In this document: positions 25,325-34,219 of the stretch, piece by piece
Layout of the letters: each line of letters starts with the position of its first letter
How positions within the stretch are numbered: the first letter of the stretch is position 1
Source: Candidatus Methylomirabilota bacterium
Lineage (GTDB): Bacteria; Methylomirabilota; Methylomirabilia; Rokubacteriales; CSP1-6
Reading direction: 5' to 3'
DNA: 64,000 nucleotides
NCBI GenBank assembly: GCA_035709005.1
Contig: DASTFB010000031.1
Location: 31,049-95,048, forward strand
Position numbers and translations under genes: made by a program
The notes under the pieces: generated by a model
Database searches by the model: none
The model's input: only the letters and a program-made list of their open reading frames with translations
Told to the model about the DNA's origin: nothing

Positions 25325-27078
25325 GCCCCTCGACGATCCCCGACGAGATCGACGTTCCCCACGCCCTCGTGCGTGTGCTCGAAGAAGCGGGCGTGCGATT
25401 CGTGTTCGGCATGCCGGGCGGCGACACCGGACGCATCTTCGACGCCCTCTACGACTCGACGTCGATCCGCACCATCCTCGTCCGTCACGAGCAGGTCGGC
25501 TCGATCATGGCCGAGATGCACGGCCGGCTGACGGGCACACCGGGCGTGGTCATGGGCCAGGGCATCTTCCTGGCCGCCAACGCGCTGTTCGGCGCGCTGG
25601 AGGCCGTGAAGGGCGCCTCGCCGATGCTGCTCCTCGGCGACTTCACCGACATGGCGCCCTTCATGCACCACGCGCCGTACCAGGCGGGGACCGGCGAATA
25701 CGGCAGCCACGATCTGCGCAACCTCCTGGCCAGCGCCACCAAGTACACCGCCGCGGTGTCGGAGCCCAAGCAGGCGGTGCAGACCCTGCAGCTGGCGATC
25801 AAGCACGCCACCACCGGGACCCCCGGACCGGTGGCGGTCGTCTTCGGCAGCCGGTCCCTCACGGGCACCGTGAAGACCGGGCGACCGCCGCGTCTGCACG
25901 CCACCGCCCGCCATCTGGCCCACGGCACGGTCCGCCCGGCCCCGGCCGATCTGGCCCGCGTGGCCGAGGTCCTGCTGGCGTCGTCGAGTCCCGTCATCGT
26001 CGCCGGCAACGGCGTGCACGCCTCGCGCGCCTGGGCCGAGCTCCGAGCGCTTGCCGAGCTGCTCACCGTCCCGGTCGCCACCACGGCGACCGGCAAGAGC
26101 GCGATCGCCGAGGACCATCCGCTGGCCCTGGGCGTCTTCGGGAACTGGGGTCAGGTGGTCGCCAACGAGGTGGTCTCGGCGGCCGACACCGTGCTGGTCG
26201 TCGGCTCGCGGCTCTCCCCCACCGACACCTGCTTCGAGAACCCCGAGCTGCTGGACGCCGACCGCCAGACCCTGCTCCAGATCGACGTGGAGCCGCTCAA
26301 CGTGGCCCGGCACTTCCCGGTGGCGGCGGCGATCGTCGCCGACGCCCGGGACGCGCTGGCTGCCCTGATCACCGAGCTCGGGCCGCGGCTCAGGCCGGCG
26401 GTGCAGGACGCCGGCCACCGGCGGCGCCAACAGCTGGCCGAGCTGAAGGCGTTGCACCGCTACTTCGCCGAGCCTGCGCAGGCCGCCGACGACGTTCCCC
26501 TCCGGCCCGAGCGGGTGATCAGCGAGCTGGCGCGCCGGCTCGGTGAGCGCGCGCTGGTCACCATGGACGCCGGGGCCAATCGCCTCTACATGACCCACTA
26601 CTTCCAGTGCCGGGGGGCCGGCACCGTCTATCAGCCCTCGTCCATCGGCGGCATGGGCTACGCGCTGCCCGCGGCGATGGCGGCCAAGCTTACCTTTCCG
26701 GAGCGGGACTGCGTGGCCGTCTGCGGCGATGGCGGGTTCGCCATGACGATGAGCGCGCTGCTGACGGCGGCGCAGCACCGGATCCCCGTCGTCACCGTCG
26801 TGCTCAACAACGGGGTGCTCGGTTGGGTGAAGGACGGGCAGCGGCGCCGGGGCGATCGCTTCATCGCCTCGGAGCTCGGCCGGAACGACCACGCCCGGAT
26901 GGCGCAAGCCATGGGCTGCGTCGGCATCCGCGTCGAGACGGTCAAAGACCTCCTCGGCGAGCTCGAGCGCATCAAGGGGGCGACGGAGCCGGTGGTCCTG
27001 GACGTCGTCACCACCGAAGACGCGCCCTTCTGGCAGGTCCAGTCGCCGCTCGCCAAGGAGGGGCCGGGCGGGGAGTGA
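25318..27078 (+). CDS. Thiamine pyrophosphate enzyme, acetolactate synthase-like
   Basis: A 586-residue three-domain TPP enzyme. The catalytic Glu58 lies in VRHEQVGSIMAEMHGR, the central domain contains SSPVIVAGNGVHASRA, and the PP domain has VCGDGGFAMT followed by VVLNNGVLGWVK, a complete GDG-NN Mg-TPP motif. It probably acts on a 2-oxo acid made by its coupled amidohydrolase neighbour. The 7-base overlap (ATG inside the previous stop region) sets the start at 25318. Confidence 0.9.
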   Translation: MLSPSTIPDEIDVPHALVRVLEEAGVRFVFGMPGGDTGRIFDALYDSTSIRTILVRHEQVGSIMAEMHGRLTGTPGVVMGQGIFLAANALFGALEAVKGASPMLLLGDFTDMAPFMHHAPYQAGTGEYGSHDLRNLLASATKYTAAVSEPKQAVQTLQLAIKHATTGTPGPVAVVFGSRSLTGTVKTGRPPRLHATARHLAHGTVRPAPADLARVAEVLLASSSPVIVAGNGVHASRAWAELRALAELLTVPVATTATGKSAIAEDHPLALGVFGNWGQVVANEVVSAADTVLVVGSRLSPTDTCFENPELLDADRQTLLQIDVEPLNVARHFPVAAAIVADARDALAALITELGPRLRPAVQDAGHRRRQQLAELKALHRYFAEPAQAADDVPLRPERVISELARRLGERALVTMDAGANRLYMTHYFQCRGAGTVYQPSSIGGMGYALPAAMAAKLTFPERDCVAVCGDGGFAMTMSALLTAAQHRIPVVTVVLNNGVLGWVKDGQRRRGDRFIASELGRNDHARMAQAMGCVGIRVETVKDLLGELERIKGATEPVVLDVVTTEDAPFWQVQSPLAKEGPGGE

Positions 27079-27099
27079 GCGGCGGCTCGCCCCTTCGCG

Positions 27100-27948
27100 C
27101 TACCGGGCGGCCGCCAGCCGGGCGAACTGGCGCTTGAGCGAGGTGACCCGGGCCAGGTAGGCCCTCACGTCGTGATCGCCGCACCGCTGCCCGGGAGTCA
27201 GCCGGAAGCCCCGTCGCGCATAGGCCTCCCCCGCCCCCGCACCGCAGAGGTGAATGATGGCGGCCAGCTCCTGCTTCTGCTCCAGCGTGACCGCGCCCAC
27301 GCCCGGACGCCGCATCGTGTTGGCCACGGCTCGATCGAGAAGCGCGGCCGTGAGCTCCACCGCGTGGCCCGGCACGATGCGGGTGTAGAGGCTGTTGAAC
27401 CAGCACGAGCGCCAGTCGTGCCAGGGCCCCGCCTCCACCACCACGTGGTTGCGGATGCAGTAGCGCCTGGCCTCGCGGAACGTGGCATCGGTGATCTGGT
27501 ACATCCCGACCGCACTCGACGCCGGCTCGTACACCCCGAAGGGATTCCAGCTGACGCTCCATCGCCAGTACGTCCGGGCCACCGGGTTGCCCGCCCCTTC
27601 CGCCTGGGCCAGCGCCGCCAGCAGCTCGGGACGGATGACGGCCGTGGAGTGTCGACGGAAGTGCCGCTCGTACCGCCGCCAGGTCTCCGGCGGCGTCTTC
27701 ACCAGCGCCCCGCTCACCGGGAACAGCAGCTCGCTCGGCTTGCGCAGGACCTGGTACACCCAGTTCACGGCGAACCACACCACCAGCACGACGACGGCGC
27801 CCACCAGCAGGCGGATGATGAGCGGAGCGGCCAGCACCGCCAGGAGGGTGTGCCGGGCCGATGGCCCGAGCGCCCACATGGCAGCCGGCGCCGCTTGCCG
27901 CCGGCGCCGCCTCCGGGAGTTCGATCCGAGAACGCGGGAGCGGGCCAT
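27100..27948 (-). CDS. Membrane-anchored lytic transglycosylase-like protein
   Basis: A 282-residue protein with an Arg-rich cytoplasmic start, one membrane helix (LLVGAVVVLVVWFAVNWVYQ at about residues 47-66) and a periplasmic SLT-like domain. The catalytic Glu is probably in LLAALAQAEGAGNPVA, and SSAVGMYQITDATF matches the G-x-x-Q-(I/V) motif of transglycosylases. Cysteines at CIRNH, SCWFN, HLCGAG and RCGDH may form disulfides. It would cleave peptidoglycan. It stands alone between two divergent or convergent genes. Confidence 0.8.
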   Translation of the reverse strand: MARSRVLGSNSRRRRRRQAAPAAMWALGPSARHTLLAVLAAPLIIRLLVGAVVVLVVWFAVNWVYQVLRKPSELLFPVSGALVKTPPETWRRYERHFRRHSTAVIRPELLAALAQAEGAGNPVARTYWRWSVSWNPFGVYEPASSAVGMYQITDATFREARRYCIRNHVVVEAGPWHDWRSCWFNSLYTRIVPGHAVELTAALLDRAVANTMRRPGVGAVTLEQKQELAAIIHLCGAGAGEAYARRGFRLTPGQRCGDHDVRAYLARVTSLKRQFARLAAAR

Positions 27949-27950
27949 AG

Positions 27951-27993
27951 CTGGGATCCCAGTAGTATGCCGCCGGGAGGCCGGACCGGTCCG
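27951..27993. promoter_or_regulatory. Two perfect 12-bp palindromes in the divergent intergenic region
   Basis: CTGGGATCCCAG (27951-27962) and CGGACCGGTCCG (27982-27993) are both perfect palindromes in a 95-bp gap. The second overlaps the -35 position of the plus-strand TATACT at 28010, so it could be an operator. The first touches the transglycosylase start. Confidence 0.4.
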
Positions 27994-28009
27994 CAGATAA
28001 AATAATCGG

Positions 28010-28015
28010 TATACT
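28010..28015 (+). promoter_or_regulatory. Candidate -10 element TATACT
   Basis: TATACT lies in an AT-rich patch (27996-28015) that stands out in this GC-rich sequence, 29 bp before the amidohydrolase start. No good -35 is present; the palindrome at 27982-27993 occupies that place, suggesting activator-dependent or repressed transcription. Confidence 0.35.
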
Positions 28016-28043
28016 CGGCTGGCCGCACTGAGGAGGCGCCCGC

Positions 28044-29042
28044 GTGAAAACGATCGATATCCACGCGCATCTCGTGCCGCGGTCCCTGTGGCAGGCCGCT
28101 GACGCCGGCCGGCCGTGGTACGGCTTTCGTCACGAGCCCGGCGAAGGCGCCGGCACCGTCGTGGGCGACGGCAAGCGGACCCGGTTCACGTCCCCCAAGG
28201 TCCGGTTCACACCCGAAGAGCGCATCCGTGATATGGACGGGCAAGGCGTGGACGTACAGGTCATCTCCATTCACACTCCGTTCTTCGGCTACCACCTCGA
28301 TCCGGCTCAGGGCCGCGCCCTGGCCCACGACGTCAACGACGAGATCGCGGGCATGGTCCGGCAGTGGCCTCAGCGCTTCGCCGGCCTGGCCACGCTGCCC
28401 GTGCAGGACGTCAAAGCGGCGATCGAGGAGCTGGAGCGCGCGGTCACCGTCCTCGGTCTCAAGGGAGCCGAGCTCGACACCGTGGTCAACGGCGAGAACT
28501 GGGATGAGCCGAAGTTCCTGCCCCTGTTCAAGGCCGCCGAGGCCATGGGGGCCGTGCTCTTCTTCCACCCGCAGCCCCAGCACAACTTCATGATGCAGCG
28601 GACGACGCGCTACGGCCTGTTCAACAGCCTGGGCGTCATCGTGGAGGACGCCATCGTCGTGGCCATCCTGATCTCCAGCGGGATCCTCGACGCCTGTCCC
28701 GACCTCAAGGCGTGCATCGCCCACGGCGGGGGGCCGGCCTGCTTCGCGATGGGGCGACTCGACCGGGGCTGGCAGGGCCGGGCCGGCGCGCCGGACCGCA
28801 TCCCGCAGCCGCCCAGCGCGTACCAGCGTCGCCTCTACTACGACAGCGTCACGGGGAGCGAGGAGGCCCTGCGCTTTCTGCTCGATCAGGTGGGCGCCGA
28901 CCGCGTGGTGCTCGGCAGCGACTGGCCCTTCGTGCCCTGGCATCCCTCGCCCGTCACCTGGGTGCAGGGCCTCAAGACGCTTACGCCGGGTGAAAAGGAA
29001 CGGATTCTGTGGCGGAACCTGGAAGCGCTGCTGAAGCTCTGA
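28044..29042 (+). CDS. Amidohydrolase family protein (ACMSD-like decarboxylase)
   Basis: A 332-residue TIM-barrel metal enzyme close to 2-amino-3-carboxymuconate-6-semialdehyde decarboxylase in layout. Zinc ligands are visible: His7 and His9 (IDIHAHLVP), a His in LFFHPQPQH, a His in CIAHGGGPA and the Asp of VVLGSDWPF. It starts at GTG 28044 with GAGGAGG upstream. Of the three amidohydrolases here it keeps the most canonical metal site, so true decarboxylase activity is plausible. It appears monocistronic. Confidence 0.88.
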   Translation: MKTIDIHAHLVPRSLWQAADAGRPWYGFRHEPGEGAGTVVGDGKRTRFTSPKVRFTPEERIRDMDGQGVDVQVISIHTPFFGYHLDPAQGRALAHDVNDEIAGMVRQWPQRFAGLATLPVQDVKAAIEELERAVTVLGLKGAELDTVVNGENWDEPKFLPLFKAAEAMGAVLFFHPQPQHNFMMQRTTRYGLFNSLGVIVEDAIVVAILISSGILDACPDLKACIAHGGGPACFAMGRLDRGWQGRAGAPDRIPQPPSAYQRRLYYDSVTGSEEALRFLLDQVGADRVVLGSDWPFVPWHPSPVTWVQGLKTLTPGEKERILWRNLEALLKL

Positions 29043-29055
29043 CGGCCCGTGGCCT

Positions 29056-29490
29056 TCAGGCCGGGTAAGTCGCGAGGCCAACGGCTCGGGCCGCGGCGGC
29101 CAACCGCACGTCGAACGACGCCAACGAGGCCGCGGGCGCCGACGTCGCCAGCGCCAGATGCAGCGCGTCGGCCGTCCGTAGCGGAGTCTCGGTCAGGCTG
29201 AGGAGGAAGTGCTCGGCCCGACGATGAACCTCACGGGTCAGCTCGACCCGCCGGTATCCGCCCTCGTCGAGACGTCCGACGATGGCGTGCTGAACGCGGC
29301 GGGCGACGTCCCCCGTGAGCTCGCCCTGACGCAGACGACGCGACAGCGCCGACGTGGCCTCGGTCACGGCCAGATCGGACACGAAGACGTCGACGCGTCC
29401 TTCCACGACCCGATTGAACTCGTCGCTGCCCGGCTCAGGCAAGTAGAGCTTGAGCAGCGCGCTCGTGTCGCAGTAGAGGGGACCGGGCAG
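29056..29490 (-). CDS. PIN-domain toxin (VapC-like), start unclear
   Basis: A PIN-fold ribonuclease toxin. Acidic residues are visible in LYCDTSALLKLYL (first Asp), DLAVTEATSALSR (Glu), LRTADALHLALA (Asp) and LASFDVRL (Asp). The first catalytic Asp lies upstream of the only canonical start (TTG 29442), so the gene must begin earlier, but no ATG, GTG or TTG exists between that codon and the antitoxin stop. CTG 29490 is the nearest candidate and lacks a Shine-Dalgarno sequence. It may use an unusual start or be decaying. The antitoxin gene lies directly upstream. Confidence 0.7.
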   Translation of the reverse strand: MPGPLYCDTSALLKLYLPEPGSDEFNRVVEGRVDVFVSDLAVTEATSALSRRLRQGELTGDVARRVQHAIVGRLDEGGYRRVELTREVHRRAEHFLLSLTETPLRTADALHLALATSAPAASLASFDVRLAAAARAVGLATYPA

Positions 29491-29542
29491 CCGGGTCGCG
29501 TACGCGGCGGCCGGCTCGCGGAGCCGCGCCGGAGGGCGCCTC

Positions 29543-29779
29543 CTAACGGCGATCCTCGCGCTCCTGGGCGATCGTGGCGGAGAGCGGGGGATCGAGGACC
29601 GGCATCGTCCGGCGGAACGCCGCCAGATTGCGAACGCCCCCGCTGCGCGGGCGATCCGGAGGCACCAGCTTCGCCACGGGGCGCCCGCGCTCCGTGATCA
29701 CGACTTCCCGGCCTTTCTTGACTTCGTCGAGCAGTGCTGACAGATTCTGGCGGGCCTCGCGGACGCCGGCGCTACGCAT
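29543..29779 (-). CDS. Type II antitoxin, Phd/YefM family
   Basis: A 78-residue antitoxin. The DNA-binding N-terminus has the family pattern GVREARQNLSALLDEVKKGR and EVVITERGRPVAKLVPP; the C-terminal tail (FRRTMPVLDPPLSATIAQE) would wrap the toxin. It precedes the PIN toxin gene. A perfect palindrome lies 9 bp upstream of its start and is the likely autoregulatory operator. Confidence 0.88.
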   Translation of the reverse strand: MRSAGVREARQNLSALLDEVKKGREVVITERGRPVAKLVPPDRPRSGGVRNLAAFRRTMPVLDPPLSATIAQEREDRR

Positions 29780-29785
29780 GCCGGC

Positions 29786-29814
29786 AGTGTGCTACATGTA
29801 GCACATCGAGTCAA
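29786..29814 (-). promoter_or_regulatory. Toxin-antitoxin promoter with 18-bp palindromic operator
   Basis: TGTGCTACATGTAGCACA (29788-29805) is a perfect 18-bp palindrome. On the minus strand it lies between TTGACT (29814-29809) and CACACT (29791-29786), spaced 17 bp, so bound antitoxin would block polymerase. This is the expected layout for an autoregulated toxin-antitoxin operon. Confidence 0.65.
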
Positions 29815-29839
29815 GTCAGCCCCATGATACCGTCGGACG

Positions 29840-31186
29840 ATGGCTCCGGCCGGCGCCGCCCTGGTCCTCGTCCTGGCTCTGGCCCTCGTCGCCTCCGCGC
29901 TGGACGCCGGGGCCCAGCCGGTCGAGCGGCCCCGCCACGATCCGCTGCAGGGGATGGACCCGAGCGGCCGGATCCCGAAGGTTTCCCTGCCCGAGGACCT
30001 GCCCAACCCGGAGCGATGGCGCTATCTCCCGGAGGGGCGGATCAAGCCGGGCAACGTCTTCGAGCGCTTCCTCGTCTCCAGCTTCATCGCCCCACAGTTC
30101 TTCTACGAGCAGGACATCGGCGCCGGCGGCGGCATCGCGCTCACCGACATCGACTTCCGGAACGAGCGCCGTCGGGAGTTCCTGGGCGCCTTCGTGTCCT
30201 ACACGACCGAAGGTCAGCAGAAGTACCGGGTCATCTGGCGCCGCTGGCACCACCACCGGAACCTGCCCGAAGGCGGGGTCCTCGTGGAGGAGCGCAGCCG
30301 CATCGACGCCTTCGGCGGATACGAGAAGAGCCTGACCCGACGGTTCTTCGGGCTGGGGCCGGACACCCGGGAGGGCGACGAGACCAGCTACACCGACGAG
30401 GTCTTCGACCTCGGCGTGCGCGGCGACCTGGCCCTGCCCCGCGCCGGCGGCGACTGGATCGCCACCCTCGGCGCGCGGGGCGAGCATCACAATCTGGCGC
30501 CGGGACGAGTCTCGGGCCGGCCCACGACGGACGAGGCCTTCCCGGACCTCTTCGCCGCCGGCGATGACGTGGCCAGCTTCACGGTGAGCGCCGGGCTGCG
30601 CTATGACACCCGCGACAGCCAGCACCAGCCGCACGCCGGATGGCAGCTCGGCCTGTTCGTGGACGCGCCCCTGTGGCAGAGCAGCGGGGACCCGGGAGCC
30701 GTGGCCACCGCGTACGGCAACGTGGCCTTCCGCGTGCCGCCCCTCTTGCACCGGGGCGGTGACGAGCGGGAGGAGCACCGGCCCACCGACACGCTGGCCC
30801 TGGGGCTGAGCGTGCAGGCCAGCACCGGCGACCTGCCCTTCTACGAGCGGCCGAGCCTCGGCGGCCCCGACACCCTGCGCGGGTACATCGCCAACCGCTT
30901 CACCGACGACGCGAGCTGGCACGCCGTGGCCGAATACCGCTTCTGGATCATCCCCCGGGGCTTCGCGGTCACCGAGACCATCCGCATCGAGCGTGTCGGG
31001 ATGGCGCTGTTCGGGGAGGTGGGCACGGTCGCCGACAGCGTGGACGAGCTGCCCGCCGCCCAGATCCACACCAGCTACGGGCTCGGCCTGCGCTTCAGCC
31101 TGGAGCGGACGGCCCTCTTCCGCGCCGACGTGGGCTTCTCCAAAGAGGACGTCAACGTCACCGTGGGCTTCGGCCTGTCGTTCTGA
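29840..31186 (+). CDS. BamA/TamA (Omp85) family outer-membrane barrel protein
   Basis: A 448-residue exported protein: signal peptide (LVLVLALALVASALDAGAQ) then a C-terminal 16-strand-type surface-antigen barrel without visible POTRA domains. The alternating barrel strands include SFTVSAGLRYDTRDSQHQPH and LALGLSVQASTGDLPF; GGPDTLRGYIANRF corresponds to the conserved RGF/RGY loop motif, and the last residue is Phe as in outer-membrane proteins (VTVGFGLSF). Role probably in outer-membrane transport or assembly; short Omp85 proteins without POTRA also occur beside secreted hydrolases. It implies a diderm envelope. Confidence 0.82.
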   Translation: MAPAGAALVLVLALALVASALDAGAQPVERPRHDPLQGMDPSGRIPKVSLPEDLPNPERWRYLPEGRIKPGNVFERFLVSSFIAPQFFYEQDIGAGGGIALTDIDFRNERRREFLGAFVSYTTEGQQKYRVIWRRWHHHRNLPEGGVLVEERSRIDAFGGYEKSLTRRFFGLGPDTREGDETSYTDEVFDLGVRGDLALPRAGGDWIATLGARGEHHNLAPGRVSGRPTTDEAFPDLFAAGDDVASFTVSAGLRYDTRDSQHQPHAGWQLGLFVDAPLWQSSGDPGAVATAYGNVAFRVPPLLHRGGDEREEHRPTDTLALGLSVQASTGDLPFYERPSLGGPDTLRGYIANRFTDDASWHAVAEYRFWIIPRGFAVTETIRIERVGMALFGEVGTVADSVDELPAAQIHTSYGLGLRFSLERTALFRADVGFSKEDVNVTVGFGLSF

Positions 31187-31192
31187 GCGTGC

Positions 31193-33115
31193 TCAGCCGG
31201 CTGGCGCATCCGCCTCACGCGCCCGGTAGATGGCCAGCCGGCCCCGCGCCCGGAGCACCCAGTACGCGAAGAATCCCGCGATGACCAGGACGGCCGCCGT
31301 CACGACCATGCCGTCGCGGTGGCCGATGGCTGCCAGCGCGGCGGCGGCGAGGATGACACGGAGCGTCAGGTCGGCACCGCGGCCGTCGGCGAAGCGGCCC
31401 TGGACGGCGAAGACCAGGCCCACCGTACCGGCCAAGACGAGCACGAACGCGCCGAGCTGCGCGATGCCGGGATCCACCACCAGCTCCGGTCGCGTGAAGA
31501 TCGCGCCCATCAGGACGAACAGGGGCAGGCAGATCCGCACCGCCCATATCATCGTCCCCATGAACGACGCGTTGGCGATCTTCGCGGCCACCGCGGCCAC
31601 CACCGAGGTGGGCGGCGTGAGCTCGCCCCACACGGCGATGAAGAACGCGTAGAAGTGCACCACCCAGGGGTCCACGCCAGCCTTGATCAGAAAGGGGGCG
31701 ATGACGAGCGCGGTGATGATGTAGGTCGGCGCGGGTGGCAGCCCGGTGCCGACCAGGGTGCCGAAGGCGAAGGCCACGAGCAGCATCACGGTCAGGTGGA
31801 TGCTCGCCGCCTGCATCAGCACGAAGCCCAACTTGGTGGGGACGCCGGTGATGACGAAGACGCCGGTCATGATGGACAGCGTCGCCAGCAGCAGCGTCAG
31901 GTCGGTCGTCATCAGCGTGAAGGTCTCTACGAAGTCGCGCGCACGGCGGCCCAGGTCCCGCCACCCCGGCGCGCCGCGGACCGTCAGCGCGACGAAAATG
32001 ACCGTGAGGACGATGCCCACCACCGCGAAGACTTGCTGGGCGGCCTGCATCGCCGGCAGGCGCGTGATCCCCATCAGGTAGATCAGCCCGGCGACGACGG
32101 CGGCGTAGGCCACGATGTTCACCCGGTCCATGGTCGTCAATCGCTCCACGGCGACGCTGACGGACCGCACAGGCAGACGCGCGGTGATGAGGTACACGGC
32201 GGCGGCCACCCCGGCGAAATAGATCAGCGCCGGGACGTACCCTCGCGCCACCACGTCGAAGTAGCTCACGCCGAGGAAGTCGGCCATGAGGAACGCCGAG
32301 ATGCCCATGACCGGCGGCATGAGCTGGCCGCCGAGCGACGAGGCGGTCTCGATGGCCGCCGCCTGGGTTCGCGCCAGACCCGCCCCGATCATCGCGGGAA
32401 TCGTCGCCGAGCCCGTGGTGGCGGCGTTGGCGGCCCCGCTGCCGCTGATGGCGGCCACCCCCAGGGAACCCAGCACGGCCGACTGGGGCAGCGCGTGGGG
32501 CGAGCGGGCAGCGATGCGCGAGGCCGCTTTCAGGATGGAGTCCACGCAGCCGAACGCCCGCAGCAGACTGAGGACGAGGAGGAACGAGCCGATCAGGGTC
32601 AGGGCCAGCTGGGGCAGGCGCGAGAAGACGCCCGTCGTCGTCTCCACGGTCATGGCCGTCACCACGCGGGACCAGTCCAGGCCGGGATGCCCGAACATCC
32701 CGGGGATCAGCCACCCGTAGACCGTGTAGAGGATCAGCAGGACGTTGATGACGAACAGGGGCAGGTACCGGAGCCGCCCGTACTCCATGACCAGCAGGAG
32801 CATCACTGTCCCCACGAGCAGGTCGGTCGTGCTCCAGACGCCGGCCCGCACCGTGCGGATCTCCACGAACTCGAGGGTGAAGTAGACGCCGACGGCGATT
32901 GCGGCCGCGCCGTAGACGGCGGTGATCGCCACGTTGGCCGGCCGCCCCAGACGCGGGTAGAGGCCGCCAGTCCGCAGCGCGTCGAGCGCGGCGATGATGA
33001 AGGCGACGGGGACCAGCGCCACGGCAAGCTGGGTGGGGCCGCCGGCGCCGGTCCAGTAGTAGCGGAAGAGGTACAGCGCGAAGCCCGCGGAGACGGCCGT
33101 GAACAGGACGTTCAC
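31193..33115 (-). CDS. TRAP transporter fused permease (DctQM fusion, TAXI type)
   Basis: A 640-residue polytopic membrane protein. An N-terminal four-helix DctQ-like part (about residues 1-110) is joined to a DctM-like part carrying GLARTQAAAIETASSLGGQL and MPPVMGISAFLMADFLG, the fused-permease signature, and a later GTGLPPAPTYIITALVIAPF with FFIAVWGELTPPTSV. It starts at GTG 33115. The TAXI-family binding protein gene lies 28 nt upstream, so the two form a complete sodium- or proton-driven uptake system, probably for a dicarboxylate or similar organic acid. Confidence 0.9.
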   Translation of the reverse strand: MNVLFTAVSAGFALYLFRYYWTGAGGPTQLAVALVPVAFIIAALDALRTGGLYPRLGRPANVAITAVYGAAAIAVGVYFTLEFVEIRTVRAGVWSTTDLLVGTVMLLLVMEYGRLRYLPLFVINVLLILYTVYGWLIPGMFGHPGLDWSRVVTAMTVETTTGVFSRLPQLALTLIGSFLLVLSLLRAFGCVDSILKAASRIAARSPHALPQSAVLGSLGVAAISGSGAANAATTGSATIPAMIGAGLARTQAAAIETASSLGGQLMPPVMGISAFLMADFLGVSYFDVVARGYVPALIYFAGVAAAVYLITARLPVRSVSVAVERLTTMDRVNIVAYAAVVAGLIYLMGITRLPAMQAAQQVFAVVGIVLTVIFVALTVRGAPGWRDLGRRARDFVETFTLMTTDLTLLLATLSIMTGVFVITGVPTKLGFVLMQAASIHLTVMLLVAFAFGTLVGTGLPPAPTYIITALVIAPFLIKAGVDPWVVHFYAFFIAVWGELTPPTSVVAAVAAKIANASFMGTMIWAVRICLPLFVLMGAIFTRPELVVDPGIAQLGAFVLVLAGTVGLVFAVQGRFADGRGADLTLRVILAAAALAAIGHRDGMVVTAAVLVIAGFFAYWVLRARGRLAIYRAREADAPAG

Positions 33116-33143
33116 GACCGTACCGGCGAGGCCCCGTCCTCGA

Positions 33144-34163
33144 TCACTTCGCTATCCGCGCGTCCCACTTGGCGTCCCAGGCGCCTTTCTCCTTCATCCA
33201 GCGCGCCAGCCCCGGGTGCACCTCTACGAGGTCGATGGAGGACTCGATGCCGCGCCGTTGCATGCCGACCATGTCCGCACGCACCTGCGCATACGCTGGA
33301 TCGATCTTCGCCAGCTCGGCGACGTTCTTCTCCACGGCCTTGATGACCTTGTAGACCACGTCCGCGGGGATCTCCTTGCCCAGGTGGAAGCCGTAGTAGA
33401 AGGGAATGTGGTAGACGGTCTTGGTGTGCACATCGCGCTTGTAGGCGGCCGCCGGCACCTCGATAGTCTGCATGCCCGCCTTCTTGAGGGTCTCACGCTC
33501 CTCGGGGCTGGGGTTGAGCATGGCCCAATCCGTGCTGATCGAGGTCTCCGTGATCCACGGCGCCGTGGAGGACAGGGCATTCGTGTACACGATGAAGCCC
33601 TTGATGTTGCCCCGGTCGAGGAGCGAGCCTACCGACTGGAGGTCGACCTCGAAGTACTCGTGCTTCACGCCGAGCACCTGAAAGGCGCGCTCGAGCACGG
33701 CGCGCACGTCCCAGGGCAGCGGCCCCGTGAAGACACGTTGCCCCGACAGATCGCGCCAGGACTTGTACTTGTCACGGTCCCGGGCATGGACGGCGGCGCC
33801 CACCTCGGTGGTGTAGATCCAGAGCGACTGCACTGGGGTCCGCTTGGCCTGGGCCTTGAAGCCCTTGAAGCGGGCGGTGTCGTTGGCGAGCTCGTAGAAC
33901 GCCACGTCGGAGCCGTAGTAGCCGTCGAACTGCCCGGTCGCGTAGCCCTTGACGGTGATGATGGCGCCCGGCGTCGGCAACATGCTGATCCGGAGCTCCG
34001 GCAGCTCACGGCTGAGCATCGACGCCAGGTTGACCATCGAGCGGTGCCCCGCCGAGCCGGCCGCCGAGGTGCCCCATTTCAGATCGAGGGTCTGGGCCCG
34101 GCCGCCCGCGGGCAACGCGAGCAGCAGGACCGCGATCAGGGAAAGCCGCATAACGCTCTTCAT
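33144..34163 (-). CDS. TAXI family TRAP transporter solute-binding protein
   Basis: A 339-residue periplasmic protein with a signal peptide (MKSVMRLSLIAVLLLALPAG, cleavage after GRAQ). The TAXI pattern is seen in LKWGTSAAGSAGHRSMVNLA, VYTNALSSTAPWITE and YHIPFYYGFHLGKEIPAD. ATG 34163 is preferred over 34199 because the signal peptide begins there. It supplies substrate to the fused permease encoded immediately downstream. Confidence 0.88.
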   Translation of the reverse strand: MKSVMRLSLIAVLLLALPAGGRAQTLDLKWGTSAAGSAGHRSMVNLASMLSRELPELRISMLPTPGAIITVKGYATGQFDGYYGSDVAFYELANDTARFKGFKAQAKRTPVQSLWIYTTEVGAAVHARDRDKYKSWRDLSGQRVFTGPLPWDVRAVLERAFQVLGVKHEYFEVDLQSVGSLLDRGNIKGFIVYTNALSSTAPWITETSISTDWAMLNPSPEERETLKKAGMQTIEVPAAAYKRDVHTKTVYHIPFYYGFHLGKEIPADVVYKVIKAVEKNVAELAKIDPAYAQVRADMVGMQRRGIESSIDLVEVHPGLARWMKEKGAWDAKWDARIAK

Positions 34164-34219
34164 GGGGTGAAGCCCTCCAGTCTTCGACGCGTGACCCACT
34201 GGAAATGCGCGCGTCCAGT

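Noticed and set aside
31319..33343. A 674-codon plus-strand open frame
   Set aside because: Antisense to the TRAP fused permease; its composition (His/Gly/Asp/Arg repeats) is that of a reverse-strand shadow.
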